Assembly (NCBI RefSeq): GCF_007785775.2
Contig: NZ_VNIK02000002.1
Span: 124,001 to 188,000 of the forward strand
Reading direction: 5' to 3'
DNA: 64,000 nt
Source of the DNA: Flagellimonas hadalis
Lineage (GTDB): Bacteria; Bacteroidota; Bacteroidia; Flavobacteriales; Flavobacteriaceae
Position 1 is the stretch's first letter. Every line of letters starts with the position of its first letter. Position numbers and translations under genes: made by a program. Under the pieces are notes generated by a model that was given only the letters and a program-made list of their open reading frames with translations, had not been told where the DNA came from and searched no databases. This document shows, piece by piece, positions 18,446 to 26,881 of the stretch.

Positions 18446-18984
18446 TTCTCTTTGGCTACAAAACGTTCATCAACAGGCATAACAGTTCCACAGTCGTCGC
18501 AGGTGCGCAGTTCCTCGGAACCATAAAAGTGCTTGAAGTGGGCCAAAAAGTCCTTCTCGATATCGTTGAGGGTAAAATAGGCCTCATAAAGTTTGTGGTT
18601 GCAGTTGTCACAAAACCACAACAGCCCATCGTCCACATTCATATCGGCCCTTTTTCGTTCCACCACCAGCCCGATGGAGCCTTCATGGCGCACTGGGGAA
18701 TGGGGCACCTTGGCAGGGTGGAGGTACATATCACCGGGACCCAGTTTCATGGTCCTTTTCTTCCCATCTTCCTGGATGTGCACCTCAATGTTGCCCTCCA
18801 ACTGATAGAACAGTTCCTCTGTTTCGTTGTAGTGGTAGTCTTTGCGGGCATTGGGTCCGGCAACGACCATGACAATATAGTCCCCCGACTCTTTATAAAG
18901 GTTTCTGTTGCCCACGGGGGGTTTGAGGGTGTCTCGGTTTTCCTCGACCCATTTGTTGAGGTTGAAGGGTGCCTGTATCGCCAT
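18442..18984 (-). CDS. haaO: 3-hydroxyanthranilate 3,4-dioxygenase
   Basis: Ring-cleaving iron dioxygenase of the kynurenine route, producing the precursor of quinolinate for NAD synthesis or of aminomuconate for breakdown. Its 180 residues, from the ATG at 18984, place the cupin iron ligands at H51, E57 and H95 and a rubredoxin-like metal site at C125, C128, C162 and C165, the same spacing as in characterised bacterial enzymes. An upstream in-frame ATG at 19041 would add 19 hydrophobic residues overlapping a terminator and is rejected. It is followed by DUF1304 with an ATGA overlap. Tryptophan 2,3-dioxygenase lies far away at 58218-59195. Confidence 0.93.
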   Translation of the reverse strand: MAIQAPFNLNKWVEENRDTLKPPVGNRNLYKESGDYIVMVVAGPNARKDYHYNETEELFYQLEGNIEVHIQEDGKKRTMKLGPGDMYLHPAKVPHSPVRHEGSIGLVVERKRADMNVDDGLLWFCDNCNHKLYEAYFTLNDIEKDFLAHFKHFYGSEELRTCDDCGTVMPVDERFVAKEK

Positions 18985-19039
18985 GATCAAAGATTTTACG
19001 AAAGGTAAAAAAAACCTCGGTGGCAACATAGGGAATAAC

Positions 19040-19072
19040 AAAAAAGACCCACACTCATTGCGGGTCTTTTTT
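19040..19072 (-). terminator. Rho-independent terminator after the CAP gene
   Basis: An 11-bp stem (AAAAAAGACCC at 19040-19050, GGGTCTTTTTT at 19062-19072) with an 11-base loop lies 18 bases beyond the stop of the minus-strand CAP gene. Both sides are T-rich, so it could work in both directions. It separates the CAP gene from haaO. Confidence 0.8.
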
Positions 19073-19090
19073 ATATGGTCAGATGGTTCG

Positions 19091-19600
19091 TTATTCCACT
19101 TTTATGAAAATCTGGGTAAAGTAAGGTCTGCCTTCCTTGTCCAATTGAACGCTGAGCGTAGTGTGGGTGTAATCCCCCTCCATGGCTTTTTTGTGGGAGG
19201 AACTATTGAGCCACCCCTCCACGGTTTTTTGTGCCGTAGTATAATATCTCGCTACATTTTCCGAAACACTTATGGCCTGGGTCTCCTGTGCTATTTTGGT
19301 GGCGCGTGATTCAAAATTGTCATGGCTCAACTTGTTTTTGGAAATCATGTAGTCGTTGTGCTCCTCGGCATATTTGTATGAAACGGGATTGTCTTGGAGA
19401 GGGCCCAACCCGATGGAATTTCGATGTTGGTTCACTAGGTTTACGATTTCATCTTCCAGGGTCACGGGATCTATGGTCACCTTTTCATTTCCGAGTTGGG
19501 CCTCGGTATATTCCTGCTCTTCTTCGGGGGAGGTTGTACTGCATTGACCACATACAAATAGCAATGCCATGGCCATCAGCGGGACATATATTTTTTTCAT
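19091..19600 (-). CDS. CAP (SCP/PR1-like) domain secreted protein
   Basis: Exported protein of 169 residues. The N-terminus has a signal sequence with cysteines at CGQC, possibly a lipobox. The CAP domain spans about 48-165 and shows LVNQHRNSIGL, the NKLSHDNF histidine, SENVA with its glutamate, and GWLNSSSHKKAM with the second histidine, the usual cavity residues. It resembles the YkwD group. Function of bacterial CAP proteins is mostly unknown. It is a single gene closed by its own terminator. Confidence 0.85.
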   Translation of the reverse strand: MKKIYVPLMAMALLFVCGQCSTTSPEEEQEYTEAQLGNEKVTIDPVTLEDEIVNLVNQHRNSIGLGPLQDNPVSYKYAEEHNDYMISKNKLSHDNFESRATKIAQETQAISVSENVARYYTTAQKTVEGWLNSSSHKKAMEGDYTHTTLSVQLDKEGRPYFTQIFIKVE

Positions 19601-19785
19601 TTTCGGGGTATTTCCAGGAGTGTTCTACGCTCCTTAGTGTTCTGTTCGCTAAGCTAATGGAGTACAGGTCCTTTGCCATAAAATTTCCACATGAGGGCAG
19701 ATTCTTACGTTGAATGGCAAAAAAATGGGATTTGATGGGTTTTGGGCGATGGATTACGCTCCATTAATCGGAAAAAAGCGACCTT

Positions 19786-20316
19786 TTATATGGTCTGTGC
19801 CTGTGGCTCTTCGGGTACTTCAGGCTCCTTTTCCTCATCATCCAACACATAGGAGAAAACAAGGGCGCCGATTTCCTTTATGGGTTCATAGAAAACGGAT
19901 TCCTCTTTGGTCTCTTCATTGATCAGGCCCAGCGGTTCGGCAAACCTTTCGAAGAAAATCAACAAGGCCCCGAGGATAATGGCGATCTTCAACATGCCGA
20001 AGATGGCCCCTGCAATCTTGTTCAACAGTCCCAACATGGCAAAATCCGCAATCTTGGTCAAAAACTTGCCCGCAAGGTTCACCACGATGATGATGGCAAA
20101 AAAGGTGATGAGAAATGCGGCCAACTTAAGGTATTGCTCGCTCCAATCAAATTGTTGGGCAAGATATTCCCCGGTGATGTGTGAAAAATGGATGGCGCCA
20201 TATATCCCGGCAATGAGGGCGACCAAGGAGGCCACTTCCACAAACAGGCCATTTTTGAGGCCTTTGTAGAGGCCCCAGACCAAAAGAATCCCGATGATGA
20301 TGTCCAAAAAGCTCAT
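19786..20316 (-). CDS. CvpA family membrane protein
   Basis: Inner-membrane protein of 176 residues from the ATG at 20316 (MSFLDIIIG). Four membrane helices are visible, with the family pattern FLDIIIGILLVWGLYKGLKNGL at the N-terminus and a glycine-rich AGAIFGMLKIAIILG later. CvpA was first tied to colicin V production but is widespread and probably acts in envelope homeostasis. The acidic tail (DDEEKEPEVPEEP) is unusual but common in Bacteroidota. An in-frame start further upstream (20364) would run into the divergent promoter region and is not preferred. Confidence 0.85.
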   Translation of the reverse strand: MSFLDIIIGILLVWGLYKGLKNGLFVEVASLVALIAGIYGAIHFSHITGEYLAQQFDWSEQYLKLAAFLITFFAIIIVVNLAGKFLTKIADFAMLGLLNKIAGAIFGMLKIAIILGALLIFFERFAEPLGLINEETKEESVFYEPIKEIGALVFSYVLDDEEKEPEVPEEPQAQTI

Positions 20317-20375
20317 ATCTGATTTTAACAAATATAGCATATTGATTTGTACCTTTGGAATCATAGTTAGAACAG

Positions 20376-20732
20376 ATGTCCAGAGACGAAAAATTAAAGG
20401 AACGATGGGAGCATTTGGTGGAGAAACTGTCGGGACAGTTTTCCGATGGGGACCCCTTGGAATTGGACGGTATCATCTATTTGGTGGGCGTACAGGAACT
20501 CGGCAATTACCATCGAAAGTTCAAAAAAGACGAAAAAGTAAACCTGATGCACATTGCCATTTGTAGGCTGTTGGAACCCTACGGCTATTACGATTTTGAT
20601 TTTTTTGATGATGAGGGCTGGCCACATTACAAAGTAAAGGAACAATTGCCGCCACTCAAGGCCGGGGAGCAGACCGTTTTGATGAAGGAGGCCCTGGTCA
20701 ATTATTTTTTGGAGAAAGACTATATCACATAA
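20376..20732 (+). CDS. Conserved hypothetical protein
   Basis: Soluble, acidic protein of 118 residues without signal peptide or membrane segment. It has a helical first half (DEKLKERWEHLVEKL) and aromatic patches (PYGYYDFDFFDDEGWPHY). I do not recognise a domain; similar small proteins occur in Flavobacteriia. It starts 60 bases from the divergent cvpA gene and is followed after 3 bases by the monooxygenase-like gene and then by glpD, so the three probably form one transcript. Confidence 0.7.
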   Translation: MSRDEKLKERWEHLVEKLSGQFSDGDPLELDGIIYLVGVQELGNYHRKFKKDEKVNLMHIAICRLLEPYGYYDFDFFDDEGWPHYKVKEQLPPLKAGEQTVLMKEALVNYFLEKDYIT

Positions 20733-20735
20733 AAT

Positions 20736-21044
20736 ATGGAACTCGACAAACCGTATTATGCCGTAATTTTTAGCAGTCTAAGGACAGAGGGTGATGATGG
20801 CTATGGGCAAATGGCCCAAGAAATGGAAGAACTGGCCCAACAGCAACCCGGTTTCTTGGGAGTGGAAAGTGCCCGCGACGGTCTGGGCATCACCGTAAGC
20901 TATTGGGAAAGCCTGGAGGCCATTGCCAACTGGAAGGCGAACATGGATCACAGGCAGGCCCAAAGGAACGGGATCAAAAAATGGTATTCCTGGTATAAAG
21001 TCAGGATCTGTCGGGTGGAACGGGAATACGAGTTCAACAAGTAA
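20736..21044 (+). CDS. Antibiotic biosynthesis monooxygenase-like (ABM) protein
   Basis: Protein of 102 residues with a ferredoxin-like dimeric alpha/beta-barrel pattern: YYAVIFSSLR first strand, QQPGFLGVESARDG, then ISYWESLEAIANWK-type sequence (seen as VSYWESLEAIANWK) and a final WYSWYKVRICRVER strand. This fits the ABM superfamily, which includes cofactor-free oxygenases and haem degraders; no catalytic residues can be named. It lies between a hypothetical gene (3 bases) and glpD (5 bases). Confidence 0.8.
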   Translation: MELDKPYYAVIFSSLRTEGDDGYGQMAQEMEELAQQQPGFLGVESARDGLGITVSYWESLEAIANWKANMDHRQAQRNGIKKWYSWYKVRICRVEREYEFNK

Positions 21045-21049
21045 ACACT

Positions 21050-22717
21050 ATGGGCGAAAACATAGCTTTTTCAAACACAGACCGAAAAAACAGTCTTCAA
21101 ACCTTGGCCAAGGGGACTTATGACCTTGTGGTGATCGGTGGGGGCATTACGGGAGCGGGTATCGCCCTGGATGCATCTGCCCGTGGGTTGAAAGTGCTGC
21201 TGCTCGAAAAGGGTGACTTTGCATCGGGCACCAGCAGCAAATCCACCAAACTCATTCATGGCGGGCTCCGCTATTTGAAGCAGTTCGATTTTTGGTTGGT
21301 GAAGGAAGTGGGTTCTGAAAGGGCCATTGTGCATAAGTTGGCACCCCATCTGGTGATTCCCGAGAAAATGTTGCTTCCCTTGATCGAGGGGGGATCCTAC
21401 GGAAAATGGCTGACCTCCATCGGGCTGAAGGTGTACGATATCCTTGCCCAAGTGGAAGGGGAGGACAAAAGGCAGATGCTGGAAAAGAAGGAGGCCCTGA
21501 AACTGGAGCCCCTTTTGCCCAAAAAGATATTGAACGGGGCGGGCTATTATGCCGAATACCGCACCGACGATGCCCGACTTACCCTGGAAAACATAAAGAC
21601 CAGCCTCCAATTTGGGGCAAAGGCAGTGAACTATGCCAAGGTCATCGATTTTGTGTATGAAAATGAGCGTGTGGCCGGAGTCACGTTTAGGGACGAGATA
21701 TTTGGGGGCGAATACAGTATATCCTCCAAATATGTCATCAATGCTGCGGGACCTTGGGTAGATGAACTTCGCACCTTGAACCAGTCCAAAAAGGGAAAAC
21801 GCCTGCATTTGACCAAAGGGGTGCATCTGGTGTTCCCAAGGGAAAAGTTGCCGGTACAACAGTCCGTGTATTTTGATATTCCGGATGGCAGGATGATGTT
21901 TGCCATTCCCCGTGGAAAGGTGACTTACATCGGTACCACCGATACCAATTTCAATGCGGACAAGGACCATGTCACCACGGACATTGCCGATGCCATCTAT
22001 CTGATCTCGGCAGTGAACCATATGTTCCCGGACATCCATCTGGAACTGTCGGATATTATCTCCTCATGGGCTGGGTTGCGCCCCTTGATCCATGAAGAAG
22101 GGAAATCGGCATCGGAACTTTCCCGTAAGGATGAGATCTTTACTTCGGACACGGGATTGATCAGCATTGCCGGGGGCAAGCTCACGGGGTACAGAAAAAT
22201 GGCGGAACGGGTGGTGAACCGCATTGCCAGGAATATGGAGGAAGACCATGATATCCACCTAAAACCTTGCACTACGGATAAGATTCCCCTTTGTGGCAAC
22301 GATTTCAAGAAATTCAAACACGTCAAAAAATACATTGCCACGGTCTTTGACCGACTGCACGACAGTGGCTTTTCAGAATACGATGCGTGGTACTTGGTGA
22401 CCACCTATGGCAAACAGACCGAGACCATCTTGGAGCTATATGCCCAGACCAAGGCCGGAGATCCGCTGGAAAGAATGGTCAGGGCCGAGGCCCAGTTCAC
22501 CATAGCATACGAAATGGCACTCACCCCTTTGGATTTTTTCATCAGAAGGACGGGACGGTTGTATTTTGATATTGACAGCGTCCGTAACCACATGGTCCCA
22601 GTTTTGGAAGAGTTCCAAAAAGCATATAACTATTCCGCTGAGGAAGTGGATGCTTTTCAAAAGGAACTGGAAAAGGAGTTGGACCACCATTCCAATTTTT
22701 CGTTGGATAGGCACTAA
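21050..22717 (+). CDS. glpD: FAD-dependent glycerol-3-phosphate dehydrogenase
   Basis: Respiratory glycerol-3-phosphate dehydrogenase of 555 residues, oxidising G3P to dihydroxyacetone phosphate and passing electrons to quinone at the membrane. The FAD-binding motif VVIGGGITGAGIAL is at about 27-40, followed by KGDFASGTSSKSTKLIHGG, the signature of GlpD. A C-terminal DAO_C-like domain covers about 400-530. Its stop overlaps the gpsA stop on the other strand by four bases, so oxidative and synthetic G3P enzymes meet tail to tail. No glpK or glpF is in the window. Confidence 0.95.
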   Translation: MGENIAFSNTDRKNSLQTLAKGTYDLVVIGGGITGAGIALDASARGLKVLLLEKGDFASGTSSKSTKLIHGGLRYLKQFDFWLVKEVGSERAIVHKLAPHLVIPEKMLLPLIEGGSYGKWLTSIGLKVYDILAQVEGEDKRQMLEKKEALKLEPLLPKKILNGAGYYAEYRTDDARLTLENIKTSLQFGAKAVNYAKVIDFVYENERVAGVTFRDEIFGGEYSISSKYVINAAGPWVDELRTLNQSKKGKRLHLTKGVHLVFPREKLPVQQSVYFDIPDGRMMFAIPRGKVTYIGTTDTNFNADKDHVTTDIADAIYLISAVNHMFPDIHLELSDIISSWAGLRPLIHEEGKSASELSRKDEIFTSDTGLISIAGGKLTGYRKMAERVVNRIARNMEEDHDIHLKPCTTDKIPLCGNDFKKFKHVKKYIATVFDRLHDSGFSEYDAWYLVTTYGKQTETILELYAQTKAGDPLERMVRAEAQFTIAYEMALTPLDFFIRRTGRLYFDIDSVRNHMVPVLEEFQKAYNYSAEEVDAFQKELEKELDHHSNFSLDRH

Positions 22718-23715
22718 TCCAACTTCTCCGTCAGTTTCTCAAAGACTTTTTTCGGGCTCTTGTTTTTGTAAAGCACTTGATAGACCGCATTGATGATGGG
22801 CGTTTTGGACTTTTTCTCCAATTTCTCCATCAGCAAATGCGCACTTTTGGTAGCGTAATACCCTTCGGCCACCATGTTCATTTCCATCATGGCACTTTTT
22901 ACGGTATAGCCCTTGCCAATCATGTTTCCGAACATTCGATTCCTGCTGAAGGTCGAGTAGCCTGTTACCAATAGATCACCCAGATAGGCGGATGCATTGA
23001 TGTTCCGTTTCATTTTGTACACCCGGTCGATGAACCGTTTCATCTCCCGAATGGCGTTGCTCATGAGCACGCTCTGAAAGTTGTCGCCATACCCCAATCC
23101 ATGGGCAATGCCCGCGGCAATGGCATAGATGTTCTTCAGCATGGCCGCATACTCCGTGCCGATGATGTCGTCCGAGATCTTGGTGCGGATGTATTCGCTT
23201 TTCACGTGTTTGGCCACCAGTTTTGCCTTTTCGGCATCCGCACAGGCAATGGTGAGGTAAGACAGACGCTCCAGTGCCACCTCTTCCGCATGGCAGGGTC
23301 CCGTCAGTACACCAATGTTCTCGAACGGAATGCCGTAATGTTCATGGAAATGTTCCCCTACGATGAGCCCCGTCTCGGGAACAATGCCTTTGATGGCCGA
23401 AAAAACAATCTTGTCCTTCAAGGAAAGGGTCAGTTTACTGAGCTCGCTCTCCAAAAAAGCCGAGGGGATGGCAAATATGAGCACATCCGAAGCTGCCACA
23501 ATCTCATTGATATCGTGGCTGAGGTGCAATTGCTCCACTTCAAACTCCACAGAGCCCAAATAGTTGGGGTTGTGCCCCTCTTTTTTGATATGCCGTATGG
23601 CCGAATCACTCCGCATGTACCACCCCACACTGTCCAAATTTTCCAACAACATCTTCACAATGGCGGTTCCCCAGCTTCCCCCTCCAAAAACTCCAAATCT
23701 CAATTTTTCTTCCAT
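22714..23715 (-). CDS. gpsA: NAD(P)H-dependent glycerol-3-phosphate dehydrogenase
   Basis: Cytosolic enzyme of 333 residues that reduces dihydroxyacetone phosphate to G3P for phospholipid synthesis. The nucleotide-binding GGGSWGTA is at 11-18; the catalytic lysine lies in EYAAMLKNIYAIAAG, followed by GLGYGDN. The substrate-binding C-terminal helical domain is complete. It is convergent with glpD, with overlapping stop codons. The start at 23715 is at the first ATG and fits the family length. Confidence 0.95.
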   Translation of the reverse strand: MEEKLRFGVFGGGSWGTAIVKMLLENLDSVGWYMRSDSAIRHIKKEGHNPNYLGSVEFEVEQLHLSHDINEIVAASDVLIFAIPSAFLESELSKLTLSLKDKIVFSAIKGIVPETGLIVGEHFHEHYGIPFENIGVLTGPCHAEEVALERLSYLTIACADAEKAKLVAKHVKSEYIRTKISDDIIGTEYAAMLKNIYAIAAGIAHGLGYGDNFQSVLMSNAIREMKRFIDRVYKMKRNINASAYLGDLLVTGYSTFSRNRMFGNMIGKGYTVKSAMMEMNMVAEGYYATKSAHLLMEKLEKKSKTPIINAVYQVLYKNKSPKKVFEKLTEKLD

Positions 23716-23840
23716 AAGGCAAAATTACGCCGTAAAACCGAATAATAAAATTGACCGTTCATCAAATACTGATTATCAATTGTTTAAAAAATTTGGCACA
23801 AAGATTGGTCTGCCATCATTGAACCTTAAAATCCACGATT

Positions 23841-24758
23841 ATGAAAAATGGAAAACTACTCTTGGGAATTTTGATGATAGGTCTTTTGGCCAGCTCTTGC
23901 TACACCGAGGTTATCGTGGAGGATGATTTCATTGAGGAATCGCCGATCAACACCGCCTTGGTATTGGAAAACTACGACATCTGGTATGTGGACATCAACG
24001 CAACAACGGGAAATGGCGAAGTGCCGTTTTTGCAACGCGCCTTTACCCTATCTTTTGACCGTGGGGTGGTGTATGCCAACAACAATTTGGTGGGAATCGG
24101 TAAAACGGGCAACGGATTGGGAGTGGATGTGGGCACGTATGGCACCTACAGCGGCGCGGTGGAAGTGGACCATGATGTGGACGGTCTTTGGCTTTTGGAT
24201 GTGTATGCCGTCAACAACAATACCTTGGAACTTTACGACCCCAGCTCCAATACGTCCTATGTGTTGAGGGGATATTACAGGAACTCCTTCGATTATGATA
24301 TGGTCTTTTATGACAACATCCACTATTTCTTGCAGGAATATCAGGTTTGGGAAAAGACCTATACCAGTGAGTATGGAGCCCTGAACGAGTTTGATGAGGA
24401 AAACTACCTTCAGTTCTTTTCTGATGGCGGCGGGTATTTTAGATCATCCATTGATGGAAATGGAATCCCGCTTTCCAACATCCAATGGGACTATCAGGGT
24501 GATTATGAGGTATATGATGTGGCCAATGATGCTTCCCTGAAAACTTTAACACTGGATTATGACTTCTTGGGCAATGATTATTTTGAACTGTACGTTATCA
24601 ATGATAGTACAATAGAGTTGTACCATGTGTCCAGCGGAACGGTATATGAGTTTACAGGAAGAGGATACATGCAGTTTTTGAAATCTGGAGATACGGGCAA
24701 AAAACGTTCCAAGGTGACCAACCCACAAATGAACGTGACCCGACAACGAAATATGTAA
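23841..24758 (+). CDS. Flavobacterial lipoprotein of unknown function
   Basis: Predicted lipoprotein of 305 residues with signal peptide and lipobox LASSC (cysteine 20). The mature part is beta-rich and acidic with two repeated themes, for example DNIHYFLQEYQVWEK and YDFLGNDYFELYVINDSTIELYH, and ends in a basic tail. I recall close relatives in many Flavobacteriaceae, sometimes misannotated as an adenylyltransferase; nothing here supports that. It is monocistronic, with a terminator about 60 bases downstream. Confidence 0.75.
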   Translation: MKNGKLLLGILMIGLLASSCYTEVIVEDDFIEESPINTALVLENYDIWYVDINATTGNGEVPFLQRAFTLSFDRGVVYANNNLVGIGKTGNGLGVDVGTYGTYSGAVEVDHDVDGLWLLDVYAVNNNTLELYDPSSNTSYVLRGYYRNSFDYDMVFYDNIHYFLQEYQVWEKTYTSEYGALNEFDEENYLQFFSDGGGYFRSSIDGNGIPLSNIQWDYQGDYEVYDVANDASLKTLTLDYDFLGNDYFELYVINDSTIELYHVSSGTVYEFTGRGYMQFLKSGDTGKKRSKVTNPQMNVTRQRNM

Positions 24759-24795
24759 GGAAAAACAAAGTTGTTCGACTATACAAACAAGTTTT

Positions 24796-24855
24796 TTTGG
24801 TTGGTTATTTAGTTAAGAACCGCCTTGGGCAATAAAGTCCAGGGCGGTTTTTTTT
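24796..24855 (+). terminator. Forward terminator preceded by shared 17-base motif
   Basis: An 11-bp stem with one G-T pair (AACCGCCTTGG at 24818-24828, CCAGGGCGGTT at 24839-24849) is followed by a run of T. Just before it lies TTTGGTTGGTTATTTAG (24796-24812), identical to a motif at 57282-57298 that also precedes a terminator. It terminates the lipoprotein gene; a weak hairpin (24771-24775 with 24786-24790) lies between the stop codon and the motif. Confidence 0.8.
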
Positions 24856-25005
24856 GTTGGCTACTCTTTACCATCTATCAAGGCATTTGAGGAAATACTG
24901 ACAGATTTTCAACGATTTAGCATGTGATTGCCATATTCCCAATTCTTTTTCAGGAGGAGGACAAACCCATAATAAGTGGTACTTTTGCCCCCTTAAAATC
25001 GAAAG

Positions 25006-26538
25006 ATGAAAAAATACCTCAACCTTTTTGATTTTTCCCAAAAGGTAAACTACCGAACAGAGATCTTGTCAGGCCTTACCGTGGCCTTGGCACTCGTGCC
25101 CGAAGCCATCGCTTTTGCCTTCATTGCCGGTCTGTCCCCATTGACCGGATTGTACGCCGCCTTTGTGATGGGATTGGTCACCTCGATTTTAGGTGGCAGA
25201 CCGGGAATGATTTCCGGGGCCACAGGTGCCGTTGCGGTGGTGATTGTGAGCCTGGCCCAGCAATATGGCGTGGAATACGTGTTTGCGACCGTGGTTTTGG
25301 CTGGTATTTTACAGCTATTGGCGGGCATCCTTCGATTGGGCAAGTTGATGCGCTTGGTGCCCCACCCCGTAATTTTTGGATTTGTGAACGGCCTGGCCAT
25401 CATCATTTTTATGTCGCAGTTGACACAGTTCAAGACTCCGGAAGGGCATTGGTTAACGGGTAGCACGCTCTTCATTTTCTTGGGATTGGTGTTGTTGACG
25501 ATGTTGATCATTTGGGGATTGCCCAAATTGACCAAAGTGGTTCCTGCCTCCTTGGCTGCTATTTTGGTGGTGTTCGGCATTGTCTTTTTCATGGGATTGG
25601 ATACCCGGACCATTGGCGATATTGCTTCCATTCAAGGAACGTTCCCCCCATTTCATATCCCCAACCTGCCTTTGACTTGGGAGACGTTGCAAATCATTTT
25701 TCCCTTTGCGGCCATTGTGGCCGGAGTGGGGTTGATAGAGAGTCTGTTGACGCTCAATATTGTGGATGAAATCACTGAAACCCGAGGTAGGGGCAACAAG
25801 GAAGCCGTGGCCCAGGGAACGGCCAATATCTTATCCGGATTTTTCTCGGGGATGGGCGGTTGTGCCATGATCGGGCAAAGTTTGATCAACACCTCCAACG
25901 GGGCAAGGGCAAGACTATCAGGAATTTTTGCCGCCTTGATGCTCTTGGTGTTCATCATGTTCGGTTCCAGTTTGATTGAAAAAGTACCCATGGCCGCCCT
26001 CACCGGGTTGATGATCATGGTGGCACTGGGCACCTTTGAGTGGGCCAGTTTAAAAACCTTTCGCCGCATGCCCAAATCGGATGTATTGGTGATGGTACTC
26101 GTGACCTTGGTGACCGTGTTCCTGCACAATTTGGCCTTGGCCGTATTGGTAGGGGTGATCATTTCCGCCTTAGTGTTCGCTTGGGACAATGCAAAGCGGA
26201 TCAGGGCGAGAAAGTATGTGGATGAGAAAGGTGTTAAGCATTACGAGATCTATGGGCCGCTTTTCTTTGGCAGCACCACCCTTTTTGCCGAAAAGTTTGA
26301 TGTGCTGAACGATCCCGAAGAAGTCATCATCGACTTTAAGGAAAGCCGTTTGGTGGATATGTCCGCCATTGAAGCCGTAAACAAGATCACGGAACGTTAC
26401 CGCAAAGTGGGCAAAAAACTCCATCTGAAACATTTGAGCAAGGACTGTCAACGCCTTTTGGCCAATGCAGACGATATTATCGAAGTGAACGTTTTGGAAG
26501 ACCCAACCTATAAGGTTGTGGTCGATAAGATTGAGTAG
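25006..26538 (+). CDS. SulP family anion transporter with STAS domain
   Basis: Inner-membrane transporter of 510 residues of the SulP (SLC26) family, carrying sulfate, bicarbonate or another small anion. The N-terminal part has about 10-12 hydrophobic segments beginning LSGLTVALALVPEAIAFAFIAG and includes the conserved GMISGATGAVAVV. A STAS domain occupies about 410-505 (VIIDFKESRLVDMSAIEAV). The substrate cannot be read from sequence. A TACTTTTG box at 24980-24987 just upstream matches the flavobacterial -7 element. It stands alone between the lipoprotein terminator and a convergent small gene. Confidence 0.9.
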   Translation: MKKYLNLFDFSQKVNYRTEILSGLTVALALVPEAIAFAFIAGLSPLTGLYAAFVMGLVTSILGGRPGMISGATGAVAVVIVSLAQQYGVEYVFATVVLAGILQLLAGILRLGKLMRLVPHPVIFGFVNGLAIIIFMSQLTQFKTPEGHWLTGSTLFIFLGLVLLTMLIIWGLPKLTKVVPASLAAILVVFGIVFFMGLDTRTIGDIASIQGTFPPFHIPNLPLTWETLQIIFPFAAIVAGVGLIESLLTLNIVDEITETRGRGNKEAVAQGTANILSGFFSGMGGCAMIGQSLINTSNGARARLSGIFAALMLLVFIMFGSSLIEKVPMAALTGLMIMVALGTFEWASLKTFRRMPKSDVLVMVLVTLVTVFLHNLALAVLVGVIISALVFAWDNAKRIRARKYVDEKGVKHYEIYGPLFFGSTTLFAEKFDVLNDPEEVIIDFKESRLVDMSAIEAVNKITERYRKVGKKLHLKHLSKDCQRLLANADDIIEVNVLEDPTYKVVVDKIE

Positions 26539-26544
26539 GTGCTG

Positions 26545-26823
26545 CTAACTCGAAAAAAGATAATAAAGAACAACCCCCAGAACAATTAGGATAACGAGCG
26601 CAATACAATAGTTTTGGATTTCTTCCAATCTATCCATTTTGGCTTGTTGAATGATCTTGTCACGGATTTTCTTTTGCTCAAAGGGAGTTAGGTCCTTGAA
26701 CTTCAGTTCGGTATCGCCCACATAGCCTTCGTAAGCTTCTCGAATTTCTTTGAAACTACGCCGCTTTCGCAACAAAGCACGATTGGCTTTGACCACTAAC
26801 ATTGGTTGACTTGCAGAACCCAT
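26545..26823 (-). CDS. Small single-pass membrane protein
   Basis: Protein of 92 residues from the ATG at 26823; the longer frame would need a TTG at 26859. A basic N-terminal half (KANRALLRKRRSFKEI) and a helical charged middle are followed by one C-terminal membrane helix (IALVILIVLGVVLYYLF). It looks like a tail-anchored protein with a cytoplasmic head. Similar short proteins occur in Flavobacteriaceae, but I know no function. It is convergent with the SulP gene, 6 bases apart. Confidence 0.65.
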   Translation of the reverse strand: MGSASQPMLVVKANRALLRKRRSFKEIREAYEGYVGDTELKFKDLTPFEQKKIRDKIIQQAKMDRLEEIQNYCIALVILIVLGVVLYYLFSS

Positions 26824-26881
26824 AGACCAGATATTTATATATTGGTAATGGATTTTCAAGAAATGTTACAAACAACTGGGG

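Noticed and set aside
19610..19785. Small gene in the gap between the CAP and CvpA genes
   Set aside because: Frames here have poor composition and no usable signals; only a weak 8-base inverted repeat (TAATGGAG/CTCCATTA) was seen.
25050..26189. Long minus-strand frames inside the SulP gene
   Set aside because: They are antisense shadows; the plus-strand frame has transporter helices and a STAS domain.
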